The position numbers and the translations under genes were made by a program. A stretch of 64,000 nt of DNA, taken from assembly GCA_032158125.1 (NCBI GenBank), contig JASKOT010000043.1, positions 1 to 64,000 on the forward strand, read 5' to 3'. The DNA comes from Papiliotrema nemorosa (taxonomy: Eukaryota > Basidiomycota > Tremellomycetes > Tremellales > Rhynchogastremaceae). Of this stretch, positions 20,704-31,950 are shown piece by piece. Every line of letters starts with the position of its first letter. The first letter of the stretch is position 1. The notes under the pieces were generated by a model that did no database searches, had not been told where the DNA came from, and saw nothing but the letters and a program-made list of their open reading frames with translations.

Positions 20704-22558
20704 TTAGTAGACATATCTGGGGATCAGCACTGATCGTTCTCCTAGATCCACCTCGACTTACCTAAAGTGGGTGTTTTCATTCTCAGTCATTCCCTTCATA
20801 CCATTGTCGGCAGCCAAGAGAGGGTCTGCGGGACCGTATTTCTTGTCTCGGACCTTGTTGTCTCGCCACATCTGGCTCATCAGTCACTGGTACATGACCG
20901 TCATCTGAACACTCACGTAGAACCACAAGAGTCCGTGGCAGATGGTCTTGAGAATGTAACCCGCCATCATGCAGTACGCAGCAGTCTGGTATCGTGGAGC
21001 CTCGGAAGACAGAGCGGTCATAGGGCCGACTGATTATCAGCCGTGTGTAGGGATCAATTTTGCGTTTACTCACCAATGTTACCGACACAGTATGCCACAA
21101 AGATGCAAGAAGACGTGACGACTCGCTTGGAGTAGGATCCAATGTTGGAGGAGACCATGACGAGACCAATGGTGAACCCGATGGATTGACAGTTGACCAA
21201 CCAGAATCCGATGAGTCGGGGCCAGGTGTACTTGTGGGTGAAAGGGAGGAAGGACATGAGGGCGGTACCAAAGACACAAACGACGTTACCGACAGTCATC
21301 ATGAGCAATCGAGTGTTGGCCCATCGAGTGGCGACCAGACCAGCGATCAGGAGAGAGATGACTTGGAGCGATCGACCGGCACAGTCGAGCAGAGCGGCGT
21401 TGAAGGTCGAGTAGCCGAGACCCTTGATGATGGAACCGGAAAAGTTGGTCAAAACACCGTTGGGGACCGAAGAACCAAACATGGCGATGGACAAGAGCCA
21501 GCTGCACATCAGCCCAATGTCCGGATAACACTACTCACTTTTTAGGATCCTTGAAAGCCTCGAGTCCGTGTTTCCAGTTGAAGTTGGTGGTCTTGACGCC
21601 GACACCGGATTGAGCTACTCGGTTGACAGCCATGGGTCGGTCCTCGGCCTTGAGCCACTTGGCTGTGGAAGGTCCATCGGCAAGGAAAAAGTAGAGGACG
21701 ATACCCAGAGCCATCGTGATGGCACCCAAGATGTAGAAGATGAGTTTCCATCGAGGAGTCGGGTGGTCGCTCATGGTGCTAATACCGGCGGCCATGAGGG
21801 AACCCTGGAGATGAGCGATTGCTCATCGGGGTCGACTCACAATCATTCCACCCCAACCGACGGCAGAGTACCAAATGGTTTGTCGCAATGGGATTTCTTC
21901 TCGTCGGTACCACCAACCGGTCATGAGAGAGAGTCCAGGAGTGACGGCGGCTTCAAAGACACCAAGGAAAAATCGGGTAACCATGACGTGGTGGAAGTTC
22001 TTGGACCAGACCATGACGAGAACCATCAAACCCCAGACGAAAGCCGAGACACCCAAGACTCGTCCGGCGTGCAGTCGACCGAGGAGGTATGACCATCCAG
22101 GTTGAGCGATCATGTAACCGCTAAACGTCAGTCGCGATCAGAGTGAATGACCTACATGTAGAAGATGGCGGCGCCGAGGGAGTACTGGTTGCCGTGCATA
22201 CCCATAGCCTTCTCCATTCCAAACACTTTGGCGTAGTTGAGAGCAGTCTTGTCGAGGTACTGCAGGGTCTGCGTGATCAAGAACAAGGGCAGCAAGAGCA
22301 TATCGATCCGGATTCGGATTCGCTTGTTCTGCTCAGGGGTCTGGCGGTCAGCGATTGTAGGAGAACTCGACTCACAATCTCTCCCATGGCTTTGGAAGCT
22401 TCATAAGCTGCTAGACCAACGTTGGGTCCTTCATCCTCTTCGGTAATGGTTGTTGGCACCTGGACCTGGTCCAAGTGCTTGACGGCGTTCTTCTCATTGT
22501 CGGTTGTCCACTGCGAGGTATCAGACTCTTGTCGAGCGAGCTGGGGTAAGGAGGACAT
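20704..22558 (-). CDS. MFS anion:cation symporter, allantoate-permease-like (Dal5 type)
   Basis: The start is taken at MSSLPQLARQESD (22558); in-frame Met codons at 22591 and 22600 are also possible. The exons read EQNKRIRIRIDMLLLPLFLITQTLQYLDKTALNYAKVFG, SYLLGRLHAGRVLG, TRFFLGVFEAAVTPGLSLMTGWWYRREE, GFTIGLVMVSSNIGSYSKR and GYILKTICHGLLWFYMWRDNK, closing with the family tail ENTHFRYVY across the last intron. These are diagnostic of the ACS/Dal5 family carrying allantoate, ureidosuccinate, dipeptides, nicotinate or similar anions. The substrate is open. It lies head-to-tail behind the NCS1 permease and beside a peptide transporter, so a nitrogen-scavenging role is likely. Confidence 0.87.
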
Positions 22559-23345
22559 GTTGGAGCTTCGTGTTGCGAGATGGGGATCCATGGGTCTCAC
22601 CAGGGGTCGACTTTATACCTCTCCACTAGGCAGGTGCTGATCATGCTGAGTGAGCTTGGCATTCAGGTCGGGAGTCTTCGCAAACGAGTTTTCGAATGGA
22701 AAGAACGACATTCGAAAAGGTCCACCCCTGTGGAACCCGATATTCGATAATCTGCACCCAACCAGAGAAGCCGTCAAGGGCGACAGCAGAGGAGTTGTCG
22801 ATTGGTGAATCCCGGCGGAGGGGTGTCTGGAGGGATCTGCTCAGGCACGATCCGACGGCGTGGTCTTGGCAGGATCTTTTTATGGCCGACCAACGTGGGG
22901 TACAATTGGTTCTGTGTCAAACGCCCCAGGTGATAGGGCAATAGGATCTGGGTAGGGTTATTTTTCGCCCTAACGGTGACTGAGCCCCCTGAAGAGATCT
23001 TGGCGTCGACCCAATTTCGAATCTCTGGTTGATGCGGGGCATAACATCCCCGGTCGGTCTTGTCGGGGCCGCATGCATCAGGTGCGAGACCTACCGCTAC
23101 GTCTCGAAAACTTGGATTGACACTTGCCTCTTGTGGACGACTCGGATGAGATCGAGCCGCGCTGTAGTCCAAGGGTTTTCGAATCCACCGCATAGTAAGC
23201 TTTTGTCACCAGGTGAGGGGCAAAAGCCGAGGCTCGCATGACAGCAATTCTCGTAACGCCTCGAGTCATATGTAAGCCAAAAAGGCATGCAGGTGTGATG
23301 CATGCGGTCTCACTATGCACTACGAAGACTATAACACTACCCAAA
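22559..23345. other. Intergenic region, no gene seen
   Basis: This holds the promoter of the Dal5-like gene and the 3' flank of the PTR2-like gene. Isolated weak GATA cores (CGATAA near 22746, TGATAG near 22930) occur but are not clustered. Open frames are shadows without motifs. Confidence 0.45.
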
Positions 23346-25546
23346 TTACTTCTCATGGACGGTCGCTTGCTCCTCTTGGGCAGCAAGGGTCGCCTTGTAG
23401 TTGGGCTGTTGCATACCCGCTTGTCGCATAGGGTCGGCAAAGTCTCGCATGGGCTTGTTAAACTCCTTGTAGTATGTCGGGAACAGGAAAGCGACGAGGA
23501 AAGAGGCGCAGGCAAGAGCGACATAGGGCCAGATGAGGTACGGGTCTTGGATCGCATCGGCGCAGGCGAGCCCAATGGCGGCACCAATGGCAGAGTTGAA
23601 CAAGCAGATACCGTAAACGAGACCCTTCATTCGAGCCGGAGCATAGGTGTAGGCAATCTCGTAAGAGGTGACCATGACAAAGATTTCTCCGATGGCCGGG
23701 ACACTGTTGTCAGCACCACTCGTGTATTGATAGAATCAGGTGACTCACCCATAAAGGATGATCTGCCACCAGACGGAGACAGAAGAGACTTCGTCACAGG
23801 TAGAAGCGTAGTAACCACATGGACTGGTCTCGTACACTCGCCATTGCATGATGGCACCGGCAATCATGTTGATGGCTGCGAGCTGGAATCCAATGAACAT
23901 TCGAGTCATCGGCTTGAGAGGGTAGCCAATCTTCTCGAAGAAGGGGTAGACTCCCCAAGTCTATCTCGTCAGCACGAATCGAGCCGACAGCGGGTAAACG
24001 TACAATGATCGGGGAAGCAATGATGATGGCGAGCGAGTTGAAGTTGTTCATGAGATCGTTGGGGGCACCATCCAATCGCATACCGGCACTCATCGTGTTC
24101 TCCATGGCTCCGATTCCACCGTCGGCGAGCAGGAAGATGGGAATGAGGAAGAAGATACCACAAGCCTTGATCGATTGCTTGATCTCATCGACAAAGAGGT
24201 CATCCCAGATAACAACGCTTCGATCGATGGATCCTTGTCGAGCTTCGATGTTTGAAGGTTTGGCGGCATCCCAGAAGGCGTCTCCCCGTTTGAAGAGGTT
24301 CTTCCATCCGCCGTTTTTGAAACAGTGCTTGCAGACTTGGTAAGCCTCGGTAAGGACGGATCCCTGAGGAGGAGCCTTGTACAATCGCTTGCTGGCCCAC
24401 CAGAGGACTGTCTGGTAAGTGAAAGCTCCGGCGGGGATTCATGTAAGACTCACCGAGAGGAGAAATAGCGTAAAGAATTCCTGGCTCAAGGTAAGCCAGC
24501 CAGAATCCAACGAATCGCTCCGAGTAGGTCGTAGCGAGACCAAACAAGGCACCGACGTTGATACACCAGTACATCTGAACAGTCAGATGAAATCCTTTGA
24601 GCACAAGACAGATGCACTGACAATCAAGAAGTATCGCGAGACGGTCGCGTTGGGATCAAGAATGACACGCTCTCCGGTCTTGGTAGTCCTGATGACGGGT
24701 CGCTTGACCGGGCTTTGGTCACAGATCAACGGACCAAGAGCGGGTTTCTGCCATCAGCAAGTATTGCAGTTTCTGCAGAGTTGACGCACGATGGCTCCGG
24801 CGGCGAAACTGAGGAAAATGACAAAGATGACGAAAGGAGGGAAAGCGTGACCAGAGGCGATGACGGATGGGATGGCGGGGATGACCAAGAGGAAGTGGGC
24901 AATGACACCGATGGCAGTCCCGATGCACAACATCTTGAATCGACCGTACCTGGTATCGGCGAGGATACCACCAAAGATGGGGATGAGGTAAGACAGGAAC
25001 TTGAACATGTCGTTGATGGCTGAAGCGACGACGGAGCCCATGTTGAGAGCACCTGAAGTTTGGTCCTTTCCAGCAGCACCTGGGGCGACTGCTCCAGCAC
25101 CGTTACCACCCACGGGAAGGGCACCTCGGACAAAGTTGGCAAAGACGTATTGACAACCGTAGTAGGAGGCTCGTTCACATAGTTCGATGAAACACATGGA
25201 AACGGTTGCCCAGGTGATGGGAGCGGCTACTCTGGCCCGTCAGCGGCTTGAGCAGTGTCGCCCAATAGATCATGCTCACTTTCGCAAAGTCAGAAGCTCC
25301 TCCTCGGTAGGCTCAATCTCATCATCCATGTAGCTACCATGCTCGAGAGCAGTTGCTGGAGCAGTGGTGTACATCATGGCTTCTTCCTCCTTCTTTCCAA
25401 CAGGCTCGATCTCTGACGCGGGCATGCCAGGCAGGCCTGTGGGCTGCAGGGTAGCCGACTGCAAGTCGAGGACGGCGGTAGGGGCAGCTAAAGACATAAG
25501 CGATGTTATTGCCATCGAGGTGACAGGGGATCACACACTCACCCAT
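23346..25546 (-). CDS. PTR2: Proton-coupled oligopeptide transporter (POT/PTR2 family)
   Basis: The start codon lies in a four-base coding first exon (ATGG at 25543-25546). Removing the 55-base intron 25488-25542 gives MAAPTAVLDLQ. The acidic N-terminal tail leads into FIELCERASYYGCQYVFANFV, the PTR2 signature containing ExxER. It continues with DMFKFLSYLIPIFGGILADTRYGRFK (second PTR2 signature), AAGAIKPALGPLICDQ, MYWCINVGALFG, YETSPCGYYASTCD (extracellular Cys loop typical of fungi) and SYEIAYTYAPARMKGLVYG. It ends YKATLAAQEEQATVHEK at 23346. It imports di- and tripeptides with protons at the plasma membrane. Several short introns are present. Confidence 0.93.
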
Positions 25547-26901
25547 GTTGTTGCTTCGCAAGACGGTCGATGGTCAGACGACATGGATCCAGCCTTTTTC
25601 TATTATACTCCACAGTTTCGCTTCCAGCTAGTCTCCACCGATTGCGCTATCGCGATTCCAGATAGTGTCATGGTGCACAGTGTGGTGCGATTGGTCGATA
25701 AAGACCCTCGTGGTGACATGAAAACTTTGTCAACGACCGGCCAACGACCGACCTCTCGGTTGGAAAAGAGCGACCCAATTTCCGCAGATGTTGTGCGTCT
25801 GGTAACATGCGGTTACACTCGTGTAAGCGTCTCATGAAGCATGCAGCGAAACGAAATCGAAGCAGATGGGCAGGGCAGGGTCTGTAACCGAAGTGGAGCG
25901 ATCACCACATGTGGCGATCAAAAAACATGCGGCACTCGTGTTCTGCCGAACCCCCCACTCTCAGGTTCCAGTAGGACTTCTAAAGGCTAATTTATTGGAT
26001 CACAATTGCCTTGGACAAAGACCCTGGGGTCCTGGTGACTACCAGTCGCCCATACCCCGTCTAAAACGGATAAGGTATGCCCAGACTTTTCCGCGGGCTA
26101 TACATAGACATTCCGGCCGTCAGGATGGAGTTACCATGCGTGGTATGAAGACTTGGCTTTTCGGTGACGCTTTTGACACATGCAGCAAAACCATCACGCG
26201 ACTTCTGCTAGACTCGCTGACGCGCTGACTCTTCCATATCATTTGTCCGCAGGAGACACCGCATGGTTAATTTATCGTTATCCATCGGGCCGGTCCAGGA
26301 GCACAAGATACCTTGTGGAAGGTTGGCCAGCCCGGTGTAAAATGAAGTCCGAAGAACAACTCAGGCTTGCCGACTAATAACGCTTTTTGCAGAGCAAATC
26401 GCTTCTGGCAGACGGATCGCATGGTGGTATCGATACTGACACTCATGTCGGGTGCAGATAGGCGTCTCTTATCTCCAGGCGAATCATGCATTTGCGAATC
26501 CGCGAAGGCATCGTATCGTGATGCATGCTCCGCATGCTGCCCTGGATTACGCACAGTGCTACCTGCAACGGCACCTATGTCTCGCGTGCTCTGAACGTAA
26601 CATTACAGCCCTTGTGTGGTCGGACAGTAAGCACCTTGTTGGGTACGAGGGGTTCAGCTTTCCACGGTCTCGCCTCCAAGCAGGCTATGATATGATCAGT
26701 TATCGCTCATAGACCACTTTAGTCAAAGTCACAGATCTTATCCATTTGTAAGTATGACTCAACAATGTACATCGCGAAACATATACCCTTCTTCCAAATT
26801 CTCTCCTTTTTCTCTGTCCTTTGAGCGGCTCTTTTTACCCCTTTGTACCCCTCGATCCCTTCGAGCCTCCTCTCGTCAACCAAAGCAGCTTGAAGATTCG
26901 T
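25547..26901. other. Intergenic region, no gene seen
   Basis: This 1.35 kb between the PTR2-like start and the 3' end of the sugar permease must include the PTR2 promoter. Frames in it are short or antisense shadows without recognisable motifs. No repeat or RNA gene was recognised. Confidence 0.45.
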
Positions 26902-28736
26902 CTAGTGATCCTCGTTGGCCGCGATCTCAGTCTTGCTGAAGTGTCTGGCGGGCACTTTTCGTTGGAACAAGATGTCGAGCTCTCGGTACGACCTGCCTTT
27001 CATTTCCGGGAGACCAAAGTAACAAGTGATCCAGACAAAGGCAGTGGTACCAGTCCATATGTAGGCAGATCGGCCTTGGAGGTTCCACGCAGAAGGATTG
27101 AGCATGTAAGCGTTGACTGATCGTCAGCTCTGTCCAAACACCAAGACAAAGGATATTCACTGATACCGCTAATGACAGACCAAATGTAGTAGAAGTTTCT
27201 CGACAGACCAACCGCCTTCGCCCTGAGTCTGACGCTGGACGTCTCGGCGATAACTGCATAGGTTACTGGCCCGATAGTGAGACCGTATTGGGCGTAAATC
27301 AAAATGAGGAACACAGCCTGGAGCCAAGATGTGGTCGCTGTTCGTGGGACGGACGCGACGATACCGGTTGCAAGGAGGAAGAAAAAGTTGAACGCTACAC
27401 CCCACAAGTAAAGAGTTCGTCGACCAAAGTAGGAAGTTAGGATCCAGCAGAAGAATACCGAGCTCATTTGAATCGCAGTGTTTCCGAAACCCAAGCTGAA
27501 TGCAGTGTTGTCGTTGATGCCGGCCTCTGCACAATCAGTTTCCGCCTTGACCACTGGATAGATTCAACTCACGTTGGAAAAAGTAAGTCGCTTGGTTACC
27601 AATCTGGTTACCCGAAAAGTTTTGATAGGCAAACATGAGACACGCAATGGCGGTTCTGCGAAATTCGGTTCCTTTGAAGCAGTCGAGGTAAGTTGCTCCC
27701 TCGGTCTCGGCTATCTCAATCTCGTTCGTTCGGACCATGACTGCTACCATGTCGGCAGGCTTTGGCGCATCCGGATTCTCATCGGCGAAAAGACGGTTTA
27801 CGACGGCCTCTGCTTCCTCGAGTCGTCCCTTTCGAACCAACCACCAGGGCGATTCGGGAGCGAACCATAAAATGGCAAAGAGAGGGACCGGCCACGCCCA
27901 TTGTACGGCGTAAGGAATCTTGTACGCATACTACACATGGTTAGACCCGCCCATCGAATGTATATCTCTCTGACATACCTTGTCCTCGCGGTGGTGTGTA
28001 CCCAGGCAGACACCAGACGCGATAAACTGACCGATACACCAACATACTTGCACGTAGATGGTGAGAATACCTCGAAGCGCTACTGGGGCAACCTCCGAGG
28101 CATAAGCGGGGGCAATGTTGCTGCAAATCAGCTTTCACCAGTCTGGCTCGCTGGCAGACTCACATGAAGAAACCCCAAGGGACACCGCAGAGGAATTGTC
28201 CGACCATGAGGACAGCTACAGTCTCAGCGAAGAAGGTGGCAAAAATCGCAGCAATCATGGCTGCAAGACCAATGAGGGTGGTTCTTCTGTAGCCCAAGGG
28301 CTCGACGATCTGTCCGCAGATCAAGATACCGACAAACGACCCGACCACACTGGCTTGACTGATCGCCGTCTGCCATGCCGGCACGAGCTGGTATCCAGAC
28401 GCTTCGTCGACATATCGCCCATAGTGCTTTCGGAACGAGGGCATTGCCAACAGATTGCCCATGAGACAAAGGTCATAAGATTCCATGACCTTGAGGTAAT
28501 CAGAATCGCCATCGACGTTGTCTGGGATAAACACTCACGACTGTCATGGACACCATAATCGACCAGAATACGGCCCATCTGTGGGTCTTGACGGCGTCCC
28601 ATACCTTTTCCTGGGTTTCGGAGACCTCAGCCGCAATGGCGGCGTTCTGGGGCACTTCTTTGTCGTTCAACCCGGGAAGGACTGCTTCCACGTGCTGGCT
28701 GAGTTCTTTGTCATTTGTATCGTCGAGGTAGGACAT
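26902..28736 (-). CDS. MFS sugar transporter, alpha-glucoside permease type
   Basis: The start is MSYLDDTNDKELSQHVEAV at 28736, and the long N-terminal cytosolic tail is typical of maltose/alpha-glucoside permeases. Spliced sequence shows WSIMVSMTVVMESYDLCLMGNLLAMPSFRKHYG, GQIVEPLGYRRTT (motif A), AYASEVAPVALRG, PESPWWLVRKGRLEEAE (the PESPRWL-type element with Trp in place of Arg), NFSGNQIGNQATYFF, YFGRRTLYLWG and the closing LPEMKGRSYRELDILFQRKVPARHFSKTEI, a form of the PETKGxxxEExD-FxxxxPAR motif. It is probably an alpha-glucoside:proton symporter. It ends at 26902. About seven short introns are present. Confidence 0.9.
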
Positions 28737-29551
28737 GTTTGAGGATCAGCGCGGCGAAGATACGGGGCACATTCTGTTGGCGCGGGGCCAGATATATAGT
28801 CTGCGCGAGGCAATAAAATGTGACAAATCGCCAGCGGACCCAATCAGCAATGTCCGTCTCAACGGAAATCGTATCGTCATGAGATCTAAAATAGGATTGC
28901 GGGATCTACAATTGAGCATTGAAAATCCGCGAACGGATAGCGGCGATGTCTCGTCTCTCTCCCTTGACTATCTGCGCCAGAGATGAGCATGACCGTTTGC
29001 GCGGACGAGCACCGCTCAGAAGTGTAAGAGACTCTTTGGTTCGAACTGCTATGTCCGCCGCGGAGAACCTTCTGGCCGGCTCACCGTGCTGACACTCGAC
29101 CGTGAGAGCGGAATGCGATCGCCAAGACTACCAGTCGAAACTAGGACCCCGTGAATATCATGCATATCATGTAGCGTTCGAGAAGAAACACCAACAGTTT
29201 CAGGTCCATGTGTGTGTGCAGATTTGTGTGCAAGATTCCACAGTACATGGCGCTCTAGGACCTGGACTTGACCGCTGCGACCGGGCTTACCGTCACCGTC
29301 ATCATCGCTTTGTGCGGAGATCCACGAGTCGATAGTTCAGGATACGAGATCTTGGGGGTCCGATCGAGATGAGTTCAGGTAGGCTGCGATCGTCGCCATC
29401 ATCCCACAGATGTCACGCACCGCTCACAGCTCCCTTCACTTGATCGCGATCACGATGAGCACATGCGCTGACGTGAACCCGGAATGCATATCGACAATCG
29501 GTAGAGAGAAGAATCTATAATTGCCACAAATGTATAATGAAATGAGGCGGA
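28737..29551. other. Intergenic region, no gene seen
   Basis: This contains the sugar-permease promoter (an ATATATAGT TATA-like run near 28791) and the 3' flank of the monooxygenase gene. A GATCTTGGGGGTC string near 29350 echoes the subtelomeric repeat at 437-450. No coding evidence was found. Confidence 0.45.
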
Positions 29552-31611
29552 TCAAGCTTTGTAAGGGCTAGGCGAGATCCCCTCGATGAGCGCCTTGAGC
29601 CTAAGCGCCACACGCTTCGAGTGATACCTGCTGTATGGCAGGTATCCGACCATGATCCACAAACCAGGGACGCCGGATTCCTTGTAGGCGGATTTAAACT
29701 CTCCCTCCTCGTCTACTCCCCAGATGGGTCCGCATCGGGAAGCGATGTCCTCGCCAAGTGTCGCTCTGACAGAGTCGATAGTGTTGCTGAAACCCGTCGC
29801 AAAGATGACGAGGTCATAATGCTCCTCTCGACCATCGGAAAAGACGACAGAGTTCTTGTTGAATTTCGTGATGTAGCCCTGGGCAACTTTGATCTTCCCG
29901 TTGATGATCTGCTCACAGGCCCCCGCCTCAAAGTAGAATCCACCGTTTCGGGTCGCACCGAGAGTCGCATTACCAGTGCCCCTTTGACCTCGCCAAGTCT
30001 TGAGCCCACGAGCTGCAAGACCGTCAAGCATCTCCTTGTCAAGATCCTCGAGAACCTTGGCATTTCGTCGGCCGAGCTCTTCACCGGGACCCATGGGCAT
30101 GGCAAATGCCAGTCGATCTTGTTCTTCAATATCGGGGCGCTTGCCGTTCTTGGGCTCGTAACCTCCGATCGCCCGAGGGACCGAGTGAGTCAATGACATG
30201 ACATAGGTGGGTGACCTTTGGAGCATTGTCACATCGATATCGCGTCGAGCGCAGTCGTAAGCAGTATCGAACCCGGATGAAGAGGTTCCGACGACCAAAA
30301 CCTTTTTGCCGACAAAATCACGAGAGCTATCGTGCGCTGTGGAGTGTCGGATGATGCCTTGAAATTCGGACATGCCAGGGATTACGGGAGTGGTCGGCAC
30401 TCCGCACAAGGAGGTCGCCATGACCTGGAGGTCTCAGCCGTTTGTTCAATTGCACCCTGCACGAAGGGACGTACCACGTGCTTTGGGTGCAAGACTCGCT
30501 CTTCCTTGCCTCCTTTGTTGATGGTTACCGTCCAGGCGCCTTGAGCATCCTGCTCTGCTTTGACGACCTCGGATTCGGTCCATACCGACAGCTCCATCGC
30601 CGAAGCGTACCACTCCATGAATAGGCCGAGTTTCTGTGCTGGGGTATAGGTTGGCCATTGTTCAGGGAAGGGGAAGTAAGGGAAATGATCTGCCCAGTGA
30701 GGGAAGTGCAAAGACAGGTATTCGTATCGTCCTCTCCAGATGGTTCCGACTTGTTTGGCCCTCTCCACGAGGAGAGTGGGTACACCTAAAGCCTTGAGTC
30801 GGGCTCCAAGTGCAAGTCCACTATACCATCAGCGAGTGCGCAGACAGGGAGAGTTTGCTTACTTTTGACCAGCACCCACAATGATGACATCAGGTTGGAT
30901 CGTGTCCACATCGTGGGCACGTTGCTTTTCCCAGCTGATCGCGCCGGTCATGTGACCGTCCTGGGGATCCAGCTCGGGGAATTGCAGCAATGACTCGATG
31001 GAAGAGTGCATTGTCCAGATCTTCCATCCTTCCGCAGTGGACACTGCGTTGATCACTGCAGACGCATTGACAAGAGGAGTATCAAACGAGATGCAGAATT
31101 GAAGGTATGCGAGGTCCGGGTAAGGTCGCTGGATAGACGGCGTGGGAGTGAGGAAACGGAAGTTTGAGCAAGGGGTCGTGGGCAAGAGATCCTTGGCGGC
31201 CTTGAGGATGTTTTCAGTAAAGTTGAATGTTCGATAGTCCCATGTGAAGGACAGCTTGTCTCGCCATACACCTTGATAGGGTCAGTCTACGATTTTGCAC
31301 ACGAAGAAGCTGTACTCACCGTACTCGAGGAACAACCCTGCAAAGCCGTGAGCATCACCGCTGCCAAGTACGTCTTCGAGCTGAGAGACCAGGGCACGAG
31401 CCGCTTCCTCGGCGTTCACATTCCCCTGAACGTCCTGACCGAGTACGTCGATAGTGGGGAGAGAGTGATTGTACTTGAAATCGTACATGTAGTTGTCGGC
31501 GACAGGGAGCTTGGGCTCGACCTCAACCTCGACGTGTTCATTGACGATTTTTGCCTTGAGGTCGGCGATCTTCACCTCAGCATCGGGGGCGGATACAGCA
31601 GTGGGAGCCAT
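29552..31611 (-). CDS. Flavin-containing monooxygenase with N-terminal NTF2/SnoaL-like domain
   Basis: The start is MAPTAVSAPDAEVKIADLK at 31611. The first roughly 200 residues (ALVSQLEDVLGSGDAHGFAGLFLEYGVWRDKLSFTWDYRTFNF...) have the look of an NTF2-like domain often fused to fungal monooxygenases. Then comes VIIVGAGQNGLALGARLKALGVPTLLVER (FAD Rossmann GxGxxG), RYEYLSLHFPHWADHFPYFPFP (FMO-type linker), VLVVGTSSSGFDTAYDCARR (NADPH Rossmann GxSxSG) and a DLVIFATGF motif before the C terminus. It ends LIEGISPSPYKA. It is an NADPH-dependent N-, S- or Baeyer-Villiger-type oxygenase; the substrate is unknown. It is divergent from an SDR across 339 bases. Confidence 0.88.
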
Positions 31612-31709
31612 CGTGATGTGAGGACTGTGCGAAAGAAGGTCGAGGAGTTGGGGCGATGAGGACTGAGGTAGGCTCGACCATTATGTTGATATATGTACCC
31701 CTCTGCAGA

Positions 31710-31741
31710 CGGACGAACTTGATGTCGACGCATCAAGTCCG
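31710..31741. promoter_or_regulatory. Candidate Zn2Cys6 operator: palindrome flanked by CGG and CCG
   Basis: Perfect 8-base arms ACTTGATG (31717-31724) and CATCAAGT (31731-31738) surround a 6-base centre. CGG sits outside the left arm (31710-31712) and CCG outside the right arm (31739-31741), giving an inverted CGG pair, the form bound by Zn2Cys6 dimers. It lies mid-way in the divergent FMO/SDR promoter, with a Zn2Cys6 gene two positions away. A second CCG...CGG pair occurs at 31829-31840. The binding partner is inferred. Confidence 0.5.
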
Positions 31742-31950
31742 TTGTCCGGACATTGAGCAAAAGTACCAACTTCTCGATAGAGGTTATTCCCCGCTGTCGG
31801 AAGCTGCCAAATCTGGTTTAGCTGATCTCCGGTCCAGCGGACAAACGAGATACCCTTTAAAGGCCGATGCACAGGTCGGGGAGCTTCTGTGTCTACCGTA
31901 CGTCTTGCATCGCCCCGGTTGTGGTTGAAGCTCAACCTTTCTCTGACATC

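Noticed and set aside
22143..24008. Long plus-strand frames antisense to the Dal5-like and PTR2-like genes (e.g. 23238-24008)
   Set aside because: They are antisense shadows of well-supported membrane-protein exons and have skewed Asp/Glu/Arg composition without motifs.
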